Below are positions 7,995 through 16,826 of a stretch of 64,000 nucleotides of DNA, in pieces. The notes beneath the pieces are model-generated. The model was not told where the DNA came from and made no database searches. It worked only from the letters and a program-made list of their open reading frames with translations. Source of the stretch: Pseudogemmobacter sp044142105 (GTDB lineage Bacteria; Pseudomonadota; Alphaproteobacteria; Rhodobacterales; Rhodobacteraceae). Numbering within the stretch: the stretch's first letter is position 1; each line of letters starts with the position of its first letter. The DNA lies in contig NZ_JBGTYM010000007.1 in assembly GCF_044142105.1 (NCBI RefSeq), positions 1-64,000 of the forward strand, in the 5' to 3' direction. The position numbers and the translations under genes are program-made.

Positions 7995-8903
7995 TCAGAC
8001 CCTCGGCTTGGCCCCGACCGGGGCGAATAGGCCCTGCGGCCGGAACAGAAGGACAAGAATGACGCCGCCATAGAGAAAGGCGTCGCGGAAGGGTCGGGCC
8101 TCGGCGGGCAGACCGGCCTGCAAAAGCGCCGAAGCCGCGCCGATGCCCAGGCCGGCGGCCACCGCGCCGGTCAAGCTGCCCATGCCGCCGACCACCGTGG
8201 CAATGAAGGCCACCAGCATGATCTGCCCGCCCATGCGCACATCGGCCACGCCGGTCTGCGCCACCATCACCAGCGCCACCACGGCGGCCAGCGCGCCCGA
8301 CAGGGCGAAGGCACAGGAAATCACCCGGTTCGACTTGACGCCCAGCATCCGCGCCATGGTGAAATCCTCGGCCGCGGCCCGCATTTCCAGCCCGACCCGC
8401 GTCTTGCGCAGGATCACGGCCAACCCGGCCAGGATCGCCACCACCGCCGCGATGACGATTAGTTGCAAAAGCGGCACCGAGGCGCTGGCCACCTGCACCG
8501 GCTGGCCCAACTCGGCCCAGAGGCTGACCGCCTTGGGCCGCCCGCCATAGAGCACGAGAAGCAGGTTCTGAAGCGCCACGCCAAGCGCGAAACTGCCGAC
8601 CATCAGCGCCACGGGCGAGGCATTGCGCATCGGCCGGAAGACCAGAGCCTCGGCCGCAACCGCCAGCCCGGCGCCGATCAGCAGGATCGCCGGAACGAGC
8701 AGCGGCGTTGGCAGGGCACCCAGCCCCAGCACCGCAAAGGCATCGGTCGAAGGCAGGATCAGCGCGAAGACGGCGCAGGCAATGAACTGGCCATGCGCGA
8801 AATTTACCAGCCGCATCACCCCGAAGATCAGGGCGATGCCCAGCGCAGCGATGGCATAGATGCCCCCCAGCGCCAGGGCATCGAACAAAAGTTGCAGGCT
8901 CAT
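7995..8903 (-). CDS. livH: ABC transporter permease, LivH type
   Basis: 302 residues, typical for LivH. It starts MSLQLLFDALALGGIYAIAALG and continues with VMRLVNFAHGQF, the conserved first-helix region of the family. The EMRAAAEDFTMARMLGV loop is the ATPase-coupling segment. The ATG at 8903 overlaps the stop of livF (ATGA), which fixes the start; the open frame extends further upstream only as a shadow of livF. It pairs with LivM as the inner-membrane channel. Confidence 0.9.
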   Translation of the reverse strand: MSLQLLFDALALGGIYAIAALGIALIFGVMRLVNFAHGQFIACAVFALILPSTDAFAVLGLGALPTPLLVPAILLIGAGLAVAAEALVFRPMRNASPVALMVGSFALGVALQNLLLVLYGGRPKAVSLWAELGQPVQVASASVPLLQLIVIAAVVAILAGLAVILRKTRVGLEMRAAAEDFTMARMLGVKSNRVISCAFALSGALAAVVALVMVAQTGVADVRMGGQIMLVAFIATVVGGMGSLTGAVAAGLGIGAASALLQAGLPAEARPFRDAFLYGGVILVLLFRPQGLFAPVGAKPRV

Positions 8904-9619
8904 GCCGCTCCTCCGAAATAGGCCTCGGTCAACAAGTTGCGGGCGGCAAACTCTTTGGCATCGCCATCCGCGACGATCCGTCCGCCGCGCATCAGAAGCA
9001 TCCGCCCGCCGACGCGGGCCGCGCGGGCCGAGGATTGCTCGACGATCACCAGCGTCAGACCGCGCAACTGCTGCAATTGGCAAAGCCGGTCATAGACCTC
9101 GTCCACCACCTTTGGAGCCAGGCCCAGGGACGGCTCGTCCACCAGCATCAGCTTGGGGTTGGTCATCAGCGCCCGGGCAATGGCCAGCATCTGCTGCTGC
9201 CCCCCCGACAGCGCGCCCGCATTCCCCCGCGCCCGGTCCCGCAGGATCGGAAATGCGGTGAAGACGGTTTCCACATCATCCTCGACCGCGGCCCGGTCAG
9301 GGCGCATTCCGGTGCCGACCAGCAGGTTTTCCAGCACCGTCAGGCCCGGAAAGATCCGCCGTCCTTCCGGCACCATCGACAGGCCGCGCCGGGCAATGGA
9401 TTCCGGTCCGAGTCCCGACAGGATTTCCCCGTCCATCTCGATCCGGCCATGCGCCGCGCGGACGGCCCCGGCGATGGCGGACAGAAGCGAGGACTTCCCC
9501 GCCCCGTTCGGCCCCGAGATGAAGACCCGCTCGCCCTCGGTCACGGCAAAGGACAGATCGGACAGCGCGGTCAGCTTGCCATAGCGGACAGCAAGGTCGA
9601 AGACGCCCAGCTTTGCCAT
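8900..9619 (-). CDS. livF: ABC transporter ATP-binding protein, LivF type
   Basis: 239 residues. Walker A is GPNGAGKS (36-43), the signature is LSGGQQQMLAIARAL, and Walker B is LMLVDEPSLGLAP. The LGLAP ending after Walker B is characteristic of LivF. The ATG at 9619 overlaps the livG stop as TGATG; a GTG one codon earlier is an alternative. It energises LivHM together with LivG. All ATPase motifs look intact, in contrast with the neighbouring LivG. Confidence 0.9.
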   Translation of the reverse strand: MAKLGVFDLAVRYGKLTALSDLSFAVTEGERVFISGPNGAGKSSLLSAIAGAVRAAHGRIEMDGEILSGLGPESIARRGLSMVPEGRRIFPGLTVLENLLVGTGMRPDRAAVEDDVETVFTAFPILRDRARGNAGALSGGQQQMLAIARALMTNPKLMLVDEPSLGLAPKVVDEVYDRLCQLQQLRGLTLVIVEQSSARAARVGGRMLLMRGGRIVADGDAKEFAARNLLTEAYFGGAA

Positions 9620-10344
9620 CACGCGGCCTCCGCATGAACGCCAAGATAGGCTTCGCGCACGGCGCTTGAGCCCAGGATGGCCCGCCGGTCGCCCCGTTCG
9701 ATGACACGCCCGCCATCCAGCACGACGACATCGGAACAGACCGTCAGAACCAGGCCCACGTTATGTTCGATCAACAGGCAGCCCGTGCCGCGATCGGCGG
9801 CGATGCGCCGGATCAGGGCGGCAAGATCGGCGGCCTCGGCCTCGGACATGCCGGCGGCGGGTTCGTCGAGCAGCAGATAGGCGGGATTGCCCATCAGCGC
9901 ACGGGCAATCGCCACGCGCCGCTCGTCGGTATAGGGCAGGCCCGCGGCAGGGCGGCTTTCCAGCGCGGAAATGCCCATCCATTGCAGCAGCGCGCTGGCC
10001 TGATGCTCGGCCTCGGACCGGCGCAGGCCCAGGCCGACGCCGGTGCAGGCCAGATTGTCCAGCACGTCCAGACCGCCGAACAGACGCCCGGCCTGGAAGG
10101 TACGCGCCACGCCGGCCCGGCGCAGCCGGTGGGCGGACAGGGCGGACACGTCGCGCCCGTCCAGACGCACCTTGCCGCTGGTCGGGCGCTGGAACCCCGT
10201 CAGGACATTGACGCAGGTCGTCTTGCCTGCACCGTTCGGGCCGATCAGGCCGACGATCTGCCCCGGCGCGACCGCAAGCGACACCTCGGTCAGCGCCCGG
10301 AAGCCGCCAAAGGCGACCCCCACCTGGTCCAGCGCCAGCGCCAT
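9619..10344 (-). CDS. livG: ABC transporter ATP-binding protein, LivG type, with atypical signature motif
   Basis: 241 residues. Walker A is GPNGAGKT (35-42) and Walker B is YLLLDEPAAGMSEAE, the last part being diagnostic of LivG. The ABC signature, usually LSYGQQRRLEIARAL or similar in LivG, reads LPYTDERRVAIARAL at about 143-157. The glycine and glutamine that contact ATP across the dimer are therefore replaced. In a LivF-LivG heterodimer this leaves one composite ATP site weakened, which is known in other asymmetric ABC transporters. The gene begins 1 base after the hyuA stop, so the transporter is co-transcribed with the ATP-dependent amidohydrolase. Confidence 0.85.
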   Translation of the reverse strand: MALALDQVGVAFGGFRALTEVSLAVAPGQIVGLIGPNGAGKTTCVNVLTGFQRPTSGKVRLDGRDVSALSAHRLRRAGVARTFQAGRLFGGLDVLDNLACTGVGLGLRRSEAEHQASALLQWMGISALESRPAAGLPYTDERRVAIARALMGNPAYLLLDEPAAGMSEAEAADLAALIRRIAADRGTGCLLIEHNVGLVLTVCSDVVVLDGGRVIERGDRRAILGSSAVREAYLGVHAEAA

Positions 10345-10345
10345 C

Positions 10346-12469
10346 TCAGGCCACCTCGGTGGCGCGGGCGGCGGGGTGAGGGGCTGCTGACTCGGTCACC
10401 GGGACCAGGACATAGCAGGCCGAAGCGTCCAGCTCGGCCGTCCAGCCCGGCTCGATCACGATCGTGGTGGTCACTTCCTGGATGACCGCCGGTCCGATGA
10501 TGCGGTCGCCCGCACCCAGCAGCGTGCCGTCATAGACCGGCGTGTCATGCGCCACACCATCGGCGTTGAAGACCATCTCGCGCGTGCCCTTCAGGGCGGC
10601 ATGTGCGCCTTTGCCGGGGGCCGAGGCCATGCGTCCGGGCTTGTCCACCGCGCCGGTGATGGCGCTTTCGACATTCACCACCTCAACCGCGCTTTGCGGC
10701 TCGGAATAGGTGTAAAGCTCTTCGTGGCGGGCGTGGAAGGCGGCCTTCAGACGCTCCAGCGCGGCTTCGGTGATCTCGAAAGGCTCGATATCGACCGTGC
10801 ATTCATGCACCTGCCCGACATAGCGCATGTCCAGGCTGCGGCGCACCGCGATGCGGTCTTCGGTAAAGCCGTCGGACATAAGGTCCTTACGCCCGCGCGC
10901 CTCAAGCTCGCCGAACAGCTTGTTCAGCCGGGCGGCGGATTCGGCGCCTTCCAGACGGGCGGCGACCGGGGCCATGTAGTTGTATTTCACATCCGACAGG
11001 ATCTGCCCGAAGGCGCAAAGCCCCGAGGCCAGTTTGGAGATCAGCACCTTGCGCGTGCCCATTTCCCGCGCCAGCGCCGTGATATGCGCCGCCGTCGCCC
11101 CGCCCGCGCAGTTCAGCACGAAGTCGCGCGGATCATAGCCGCGTTCGACCGACACGCGGCGGATCGCGTTGACCATGTTGTTGTTCACGATGGTGAACAT
11201 GCCATAGGCGGCCTTCTCGACGCTGATGCCCAGCGGATCGGCCAGATGCGTCTTGATCGCGCGGCGGGCCTTTTCGACGTTCAGCGGCAGGCGGCCGCCG
11301 ACCAGCCCATCGGGGTTGAGATAGCCCAGCACCAGATTCGCGTCGGTGGTGGTCGGCTTCTCGCCGCCCTGGTCATAGCAGGCGGGCCCCGGCTCGGACC
11401 CGGCCGATTGCGGGCCCATCTGCATCAGGCCCATGCTGTCGATCCAGCCGATCGACCCGCCCCCCGCGCCCAGTGTTTCCACCTGGATCATCGGAATGCC
11501 GATGCGGTAGCGCAGGAAGTCGATGTTCTTCGACACATTCGCCCGCCCGTCGCGAGTCAGCGTGATGTCGAAGGACGTGCCGCCCATATCGACGGTGATG
11601 ATGTCCTTCATCCCCCAGGGCTCGCCCAGCCACAGCGCGGCCTGCGGGGCCGAGGCGGGGCCAGAGTTGATGGCGTAGACCGACTGGTCGCTGACCACAT
11701 GGCCCAGCGCCAGACCGCCGTTCGACTGGAAGTAGCGCACCGGATGCCGCGCGCCCAGCGACTGGAAATAGGCGTCCACCGCCTCGACATAGCGTTGCAG
11801 GATCGGGGCCAGATAGGCGTTCACGATCGCGGTCGATGTGCGGGTATATTCGCGGACCTGCGGATAAAGCTGGCAGCCCACGGTCAGGCGGACATGCGGC
11901 ATCATCTCGCGCACGATCTCGGCGGCGCGGACCTCGTGTTCGGGATGGAGGACCGACCAGACGAAGCTGATCGCCACCGATTCCACGCCTTCGCGCAGGA
12001 AGTGGCGGCAGGCGTCGCGCACATCTTCGTCGTTCAGGGGCGTGTGAACCTTGCCATTGGACAGGACCCGTTCCGCCACACCACAGCGCAGGTAGCGCGG
12101 CACCAGCATGGTCGCGGGCGGATATTCGGGATCGTAGCGGTAGCCGTCTTCCTTGTGACCCAGCCGGATCTCGATGCTGTCTTCATGGCCGCGCGTGGCA
12201 ATCAGGCCGGTCCGGGCACCGTTATGGGTGATCAGCGCGTTCAGCCCGACCGTGGTGCCGTTGATGCAGAGATCCGCGTTCGAGACGATCGTCTGCGGGC
12301 TGAGGCCGGTTTCCTCCTGGATCAGCGCCAGGCCGTTGCGGATGGCGGCGGTCGGGTCGTTCGGGGTGGACAGCGCCTTGAAGATGCGAACGCCCCCCTT
12401 GCGATCGGCGAGGATGAAGTCGGTGAAGGTGCCGCCCGCGTCGATGCCAAGGCGATATTGGTTCTGCAT
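10346..12469 (-). CDS. hyuA: Hydantoinase/oxoprolinase family protein, subunit A (ATP-dependent)
   Basis: 707 residues. The N-terminus has the ASKHA phosphate loop GIDAGGTFTDFI (about 8-19), and the middle has DMGGTSFDITL and GAGGGSIGWID, all standard for HyuA/OplA-A and the acetone-carboxylase beta subunit. The subunit phosphorylates the substrate amide or enol with ATP. The ATG at 12469 has AAGGG upstream; the upstream in-frame ATG does not. Together with HyuB it could hydrolyse a hydantoin, 5-oxoproline or a lactam. Acetone or acetophenone carboxylase is less likely because no third subunit is present and HyuB is short. Confidence 0.85.
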   Translation of the reverse strand: MQNQYRLGIDAGGTFTDFILADRKGGVRIFKALSTPNDPTAAIRNGLALIQEETGLSPQTIVSNADLCINGTTVGLNALITHNGARTGLIATRGHEDSIEIRLGHKEDGYRYDPEYPPATMLVPRYLRCGVAERVLSNGKVHTPLNDEDVRDACRHFLREGVESVAISFVWSVLHPEHEVRAAEIVREMMPHVRLTVGCQLYPQVREYTRTSTAIVNAYLAPILQRYVEAVDAYFQSLGARHPVRYFQSNGGLALGHVVSDQSVYAINSGPASAPQAALWLGEPWGMKDIITVDMGGTSFDITLTRDGRANVSKNIDFLRYRIGIPMIQVETLGAGGGSIGWIDSMGLMQMGPQSAGSEPGPACYDQGGEKPTTTDANLVLGYLNPDGLVGGRLPLNVEKARRAIKTHLADPLGISVEKAAYGMFTIVNNNMVNAIRRVSVERGYDPRDFVLNCAGGATAAHITALAREMGTRKVLISKLASGLCAFGQILSDVKYNYMAPVAARLEGAESAARLNKLFGELEARGRKDLMSDGFTEDRIAVRRSLDMRYVGQVHECTVDIEPFEITEAALERLKAAFHARHEELYTYSEPQSAVEVVNVESAITGAVDKPGRMASAPGKGAHAALKGTREMVFNADGVAHDTPVYDGTLLGAGDRIIGPAVIQEVTTTIVIEPGWTAELDASACYVLVPVTESAAPHPAARATEVA

Positions 12470-12565
12470 GGGAAGGGTCCTTTGCGGATGGCCGGGATCG
12501 GGCGGAGGCCAACGCCCCCGCAACCGGATGCCGGGTGAGTCAGAGACAAATGCAGGTGCGAAAGG

Positions 12566-14314
12566 TCAGGCGGCGCGCAGCTTCGCGGTGGCGGCCTGAT
12601 CCACGGTCAGGCTGTCGCGATCGGTGATGACCACGCCATAGTCCAGCCGGGCACCGTCAAGGCTGACCAGTCCGTTGCGCACATCCTCGACCACCTTCTG
12701 CACGTCGCGTTCGAAGGGATTGCCGTATCCGCCGCCGCCCGGATTCTTGTTGGCCGCGCGTTCGCCGGGCTGGATCGTCTCGATCACATTGTCGGTGACG
12801 ATCTGGGTCTGGCCGTTGCGGGTGATCTCAAGCCGCCCCACCTTCTTGTCGACCAGGGCCGATTTCGCGCCCGCCGCGCCCATCGCCGGGATGCGCCGCC
12901 CTTCGCCGAAGGTGATCAGCGTCATCGGGCTGTCCAGCGGCTCGACTTCCCAGCAGGTGCCGGAGCCGCCCCTGTTCTTGCCCGCACCGCCGCTGTCTTC
13001 CATCAGGCCATAGCGGTGGATGATGATCGGATAGCTGTGTTCCAGCATCTCGATATCGCCGCTGGTCAGCGCGCCGAAACAGCATTCAGGGCCCACCGCG
13101 TGCCAGCCATCGGCCTGCGCCGTCGCCCCTGCCCCCGAGATGATCGAGGCCAGGACCATCGTCACATATTCCTCGTCATGCCGCTTGTCCCAGCCGGCGA
13201 TGTTGCAGCCATTGGCATGGCCCCAGCTGGCCGAGACCTTGTGCGGCGCCGCCTGTTCGAAGGCCAGGCGCACGGCGTCGGTCAGCGTTTCCATCGGCGT
13301 CGTGGTGCAGTTCATGTGCGGCGCCGGAGACTTGGCGTTGCACAGGGTGCCCTTCGGTCCCATGTCGGTGCTGACGCAGCGATACAGGCCCTCGTTATAG
13401 GGCGGCGGCAATTGGGCGAACATCATCAGGCCCAGATAGACGCCGGAATGGCTGTTCCCCTCATAGCTGTTGATGAAATAGGGGATCTGGGGCGGCGACT
13501 GGATGGCAATATGGCAGCCGTCGCCCTTGATCGTGACAGTTGCCGTGATTTCGAAATCGCCATAGCCATGGCCCGCATCTTCCAGAATCGCGGTGCCGCT
13601 ATAGGTGCCGTCCGGCACTTCGGAGATCAGCTGGCGCATATGCGCTTCGGCCATGTCCAGAAGTTCGGCGATGCAGTCCTGCACCACGTCCTTCCCGTAT
13701 TTCTTCATCAAGTTGATCAGATTGCGCGCGCCCACCTGGCAGGCCCCGATCAGGGCGTTGAAATCGCCCTCCTGGTCGCGGCGGGCGCGCATGTTGGTCA
13801 GGAGCAGATTCATCACGTCCTTGCGCGGATGGCCGCGATCCCACAGTTTCACCGGCGGGATGCGCAGCCCCTCGGCAAAGATCTCGGTGGCATTCGGGTT
13901 GTAGCCCGCCGGAACCGGACCGCCGATATCGGTCAGGTGGCCCTTGCAGACCGTCCAGAACACCAGCTCGCCCTCATAGAACACCGGCATATACATGCAG
14001 GTGTCGATGATGTGGCTGCCGCCATAGGCCGGATCGTTGTGAAGGATCAGATCGCCTTCGTGAATGTCGCCTTCGAAATACCCCGCGACCGATTTCATCG
14101 CCGGGATCAGGCTGCCCAGATGGATCGGGATATCCTGTCCTTGCAGGATCATCTCGGGCGTATGGTTGAACAGCGCGGTCGAATAGTCGTGCGCCAGATT
14201 GAAGACAGACGACCGCGCCGTCTGTTCCAGCGTCAGCGTCATCTCGCGCTGGGTGGTCTCCAGCACCCCTCTCACCACCGACAGTGTGATCGGGTCCACG
14301 TTGCGTTTGGTCAT
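12566..14314 (-). CDS. hyuB: Hydantoinase/oxoprolinase family protein, subunit B
   Basis: 582 residues, the usual HyuB length and shorter than the roughly 770-residue acetone carboxylase alpha subunit. The N-terminus DPITLSVVRG, the block HLGSLIPAMKSV, then ILHNDPAYGGSHIIDTCMYMPVF and the C-terminal NKNPGGGGYGNPFERD are typical. It is thought to hydrolyse the phosphorylated intermediate formed by HyuA. GGGGAGGA precedes the ATG. It is the first gene of the leftward operon and is divergent from an AraC regulator. A 96-base gap separates it from hyuA. Confidence 0.88.
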   Translation of the reverse strand: MTKRNVDPITLSVVRGVLETTQREMTLTLEQTARSSVFNLAHDYSTALFNHTPEMILQGQDIPIHLGSLIPAMKSVAGYFEGDIHEGDLILHNDPAYGGSHIIDTCMYMPVFYEGELVFWTVCKGHLTDIGGPVPAGYNPNATEIFAEGLRIPPVKLWDRGHPRKDVMNLLLTNMRARRDQEGDFNALIGACQVGARNLINLMKKYGKDVVQDCIAELLDMAEAHMRQLISEVPDGTYSGTAILEDAGHGYGDFEITATVTIKGDGCHIAIQSPPQIPYFINSYEGNSHSGVYLGLMMFAQLPPPYNEGLYRCVSTDMGPKGTLCNAKSPAPHMNCTTTPMETLTDAVRLAFEQAAPHKVSASWGHANGCNIAGWDKRHDEEYVTMVLASIISGAGATAQADGWHAVGPECCFGALTSGDIEMLEHSYPIIIHRYGLMEDSGGAGKNRGGSGTCWEVEPLDSPMTLITFGEGRRIPAMGAAGAKSALVDKKVGRLEITRNGQTQIVTDNVIETIQPGERAANKNPGGGGYGNPFERDVQKVVEDVRNGLVSLDGARLDYGVVITDRDSLTVDQAATAKLRAA

Positions 14315-14626
14315 GCCTATCCTCCCCGGATGGGAAAACCGCTCGGCGCGCAGTCGGGATGACCGTCGTGTTTCCCTCCCCCTCTCGCGGCCGGGCTGTT
14401 TTCCAGCCTCTCGTCATTGAAAAAGACTGGCCGAAATCGCCGCCGGTTTCTTGCAGCCCAGAGCATGATCTTTTGCATCTGGGGGAAGGTCGGGCGCAGC
14501 TTTTGTCTGTCAGCGCAGCTTGGCTTGACGCTGGGCGCACAGCCGCGCCCCAAAGATACGATAAGGCTTGATCCCCTGCGCTTTCGAGCCTACCGATTCC
14601 CGATCAGCGCTTTGGGGAGAGGGCGC
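14315..14626. promoter_or_regulatory. Divergent promoter region between hyuB and the AraC regulator
   Basis: This 312-bp gap holds no convincing gene. The open frames through it are the N-terminal extension of the AraC frame and antisense shadows. It must contain the promoters of both divergent units. I found no clear -35/-10 pair or strong inverted repeat. Confidence 0.45.
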
Positions 14627-15589
14627 ATGGAGGTCGTTGCACATAGCACCGCGCAGATCCTGCCAAACCAGCGCTCTGCGCACTGGAGCCGGGTGATTGC
14701 CGATACCTACTTTCCCCTTCAACTTACCTTCCGCGATCCGTCCGCCTTCGCCGGAACGCTGGAGCGGCGGCAGATGGGAAGCGTATCGCTCTCGCGGCTT
14801 GCGACCGAACCGCTGCAATACGAGCGGCGGCCCACGCATATCTCGCATACAAGCGAAGAAGAGTATCTGATCACCGTCCCGCGCCTTAGCCCGGTCGAGT
14901 TCAAGCAGATGGAGCGCGAAGTGCGCTGCGACCCGGGCGGCTTCATTCTGGAGCGCGGCGACGAGCCGTACCGCTTTTCATATGATGCGGCCAACGAGTT
15001 GAGCGTGCTGAAGATAAACAAGCGGTCGCTCGCCGAGAAGGTGCGCGACCCCGACAGGCTCTGCGCCCGCACGATCGATGCGCGCAGCGGACTGCCCGCT
15101 CTCTTCACCTCGATGATGCACCAGCTTCATTCGCTGCCTCCCTGCGCGGATCGGGCCTCGGAGGTTCTGGGCCGACAGATGGTCGAAGTGCTGGCCCTGG
15201 CCCTGGATGCATCGGTGGGCGACGATCATCACGTGCGCACATCGGTGCGCTCGGGCCATCTGAGACGCGCCGAGCATGTCATCCGCAAGAACCTGTCGAG
15301 CCCCTCGCTTTCGCCCGATTTCGTGGCCGAGGCCTGCGGCATATCCAAGCGCTACCTGCATGAACTTTTCGGCGATACGAACCAGACGGTGTCGCAATTC
15401 ATCCGGGACGAACGCCTGATTGCGGCAAGAGACCTGATCGCTTCGTCACCGACACTTTCGATGGCCGAAATCGCCTATCGGTTCGGGTTCTGCGATCAGG
15501 CGCAGTTCTCGCGGCTGTTCAAGGCCAAGTTCGATCAGGCCCCCTCCGAGTGGCGCAAGCACGGCTCTGCCGCAAATGCGGGCTCCTGA
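14627..15589 (+). CDS. AraC family transcriptional regulator (FeaR/NphR-like)
   Basis: 320 residues. The C-terminal 95 or so residues carry the two AraC helix-turn-helix units: LSPDFVAEACGISKRYLHELF, and SMAEIAYRFGFCDQAQFSRLFK with the conserved FSR-FK ending. The N-terminal 200 residues resemble the AraC-binding-like sensor of FeaR and NphR (YERRPTHISHTSEEEYLITV, FSYDAANELSVLKINK). A GGGGAGAG site precedes the ATG at 14627; the open frame upstream to 14417 lacks one. Divergence from hyuB suggests it activates the hyuBA-liv operon in response to the imported substrate or a breakdown product. Confidence 0.85.
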   Translation: MEVVAHSTAQILPNQRSAHWSRVIADTYFPLQLTFRDPSAFAGTLERRQMGSVSLSRLATEPLQYERRPTHISHTSEEEYLITVPRLSPVEFKQMEREVRCDPGGFILERGDEPYRFSYDAANELSVLKINKRSLAEKVRDPDRLCARTIDARSGLPALFTSMMHQLHSLPPCADRASEVLGRQMVEVLALALDASVGDDHHVRTSVRSGHLRRAEHVIRKNLSSPSLSPDFVAEACGISKRYLHELFGDTNQTVSQFIRDERLIAARDLIASSPTLSMAEIAYRFGFCDQAQFSRLFKAKFDQAPSEWRKHGSAANAGS

Positions 15590-15724
15590 CTGAGACGTGA
15601 TGCCGGGCCGCGCCAGAGGTGGCTCGGGCTCCCGCGCCTGGTTTTCAGCCCGGAAAGCTCGCCCGCCATGGCGATGGCAGACGGCGATGCCGATCGCGGC
15701 AAGGATCGGCATCGGCAGGGTGGC

Positions 15725-16144
15725 TCATTCCGTACCTGGCGGCTTGACCGCCAGAACCTCAAGATGCCGCTTCTCGTCCTCGCGCGTATTCCAGAAGATC
15801 GTCGCCCCCGGAGAAAGGCCGAGCAGAGCCACACCGACCGGAGTGAGGACCGAGATTCGGCCCTGGTCGATATCCGCGTCTTCTGGATAGACCACAGTGA
15901 CGGTATGCAAGCGGGCCATCCCGAGATCGCGATAGGTGACTTCGCTGCCGATCGTCACGACATCCCCGCGCATCTTGTCTGGCGCGACGAGCTTGGCGCG
16001 TGCGATCTCGTCGATCAAACGCTCGCCAACATCTGGCGAGCGCCGCATCACGGAAGCGGCCAGAGCCTCGAGGCGGCCGACAAGCGACTTGTCGAGATGG
16101 ATCTTCGGCAGCCGTGCCGAGATGGAGAGGGGGGTGGTCGTCAT
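15725..16144 (-). CDS. rnk: Rnk-like nucleoside diphosphate kinase regulator (GreA C-terminal domain)
   Basis: 139 residues, matching Rnk. The short N-terminal helical part (IHLDKSLVGRLEALAASVMRR) is followed by the GreA/GreB-type FKBP-fold domain: DVVTIGSEVTYRDLG, VTVVYPEDADIDQGRIS and the closing TPVGVALLGLSPGATIFW. Rnk proteins bind RNA polymerase through this domain and were named for an effect on nucleoside diphosphate kinase. I chose the ATG at 16144 over an extended frame to 16240 because it gives the family length. It is 50 bases downstream of a second, divergent relative and convergent with the AraC gene. Confidence 0.85.
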   Translation of the reverse strand: MTTTPLSISARLPKIHLDKSLVGRLEALAASVMRRSPDVGERLIDEIARAKLVAPDKMRGDVVTIGSEVTYRDLGMARLHTVTVVYPEDADIDQGRISVLTPVGVALLGLSPGATIFWNTREDEKRHLEVLAVKPPGTE

Positions 16145-16194
16145 ATTCACTTCTTTCTTGATTGTCAGGAAAAGGGAGCCCCGCAGATCCGGGG

Positions 16195-16653
16195 TTAGGC
16201 GTAGCGGGAACCAACGCTGATCAGGTGCACGCGGCGACAAGTTCCGTCCGGCTGAAGAAGCGGACCATGTGTGCCCGCCTTCATGCCGATCAATGTCGCA
16301 CCCAGCAGCGACCCGACATGGATGCCGCAGTCTTCGACGGCAAATTCGTCATAGTGGAACAGTCGACCCGACTGTGGCGCCCTCTCATCGATGGCATAGA
16401 TGACGCGCGAGCCGCCGGCTGCGCATTTGGTGTCGATTTTGCCATCGTCCAGTACGGACGCATACAGCAGCTTGAGTCCCAGCAATCTTGCGGCCATCGC
16501 AAGGGCGCCAGCTCCGACCATCTCGGCCCGGCGAATGTGATCGACCAGGGCCCGACGGTCGGTTTTCGTCAGCACACTGCTGACGGCGTGCTGGCAAAGA
16601 AGGGCAAAACCGATTGAATCGCAGGCAACGCGCTGCTGTCCGGGCATCGACAT
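16195..16653 (-). CDS. Divergent Rnk/GreA-C-terminal-like small protein
   Basis: 152 residues. Residues about 70-150 (KIDTKCAAGGSRVIYAID, then VGSLLGATLIGMKAGTHGPLL and a final RRVHLISVGSR) follow the strand order and the S-x-L-G-A-x-L-I-G-M-x-x-G core of the GreA/Rnk C-terminal domain. The first 70 residues are helical and not recognisable. GAGGAACAA lies just upstream of the ATG. It shares the SLLGATLIGM block with the protein at 17928-18383 and precedes rnk on the same strand, so the two are probably co-transcribed. Three cysteines outside the usual positions are notable. Function is inferred from fold only. Confidence 0.65.
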   Translation of the reverse strand: MSMPGQQRVACDSIGFALLCQHAVSSVLTKTDRRALVDHIRRAEMVGAGALAMAARLLGLKLLYASVLDDGKIDTKCAAGGSRVIYAIDERAPQSGRLFHYDEFAVEDCGIHVGSLLGATLIGMKAGTHGPLLQPDGTCRRVHLISVGSRYA

Positions 16654-16748
16654 ATTTGTTCCTCAGGCGGTGCGGCCGCCATGCTCTCGCAGATGATTGG
16701 GGTGGAGGTGAGGGACCCGGAGCCGCCGCAACGCTGACGCGTTTTCAG

Positions 16749-16773
16749 CCCGCCCCGGGCAAGGGGCGGGTTT
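16749..16773 (+). terminator. GC-rich hairpin followed by TTT
   Basis: An 8-bp perfect stem (CCCGCCCC / GGGGCGGG, 6-base loop) is followed by TTT on the plus strand. No plus-strand gene ends here, so it may act mainly on leftward transcripts from the DUF1127 region or as an insulating structure. Confidence 0.35.
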
Positions 16774-16826
16774 GCGCATGAACCCGGAAGAGGGTTGGAA
16801 GCATGGTCATTTCATCGTCCTGAAAA

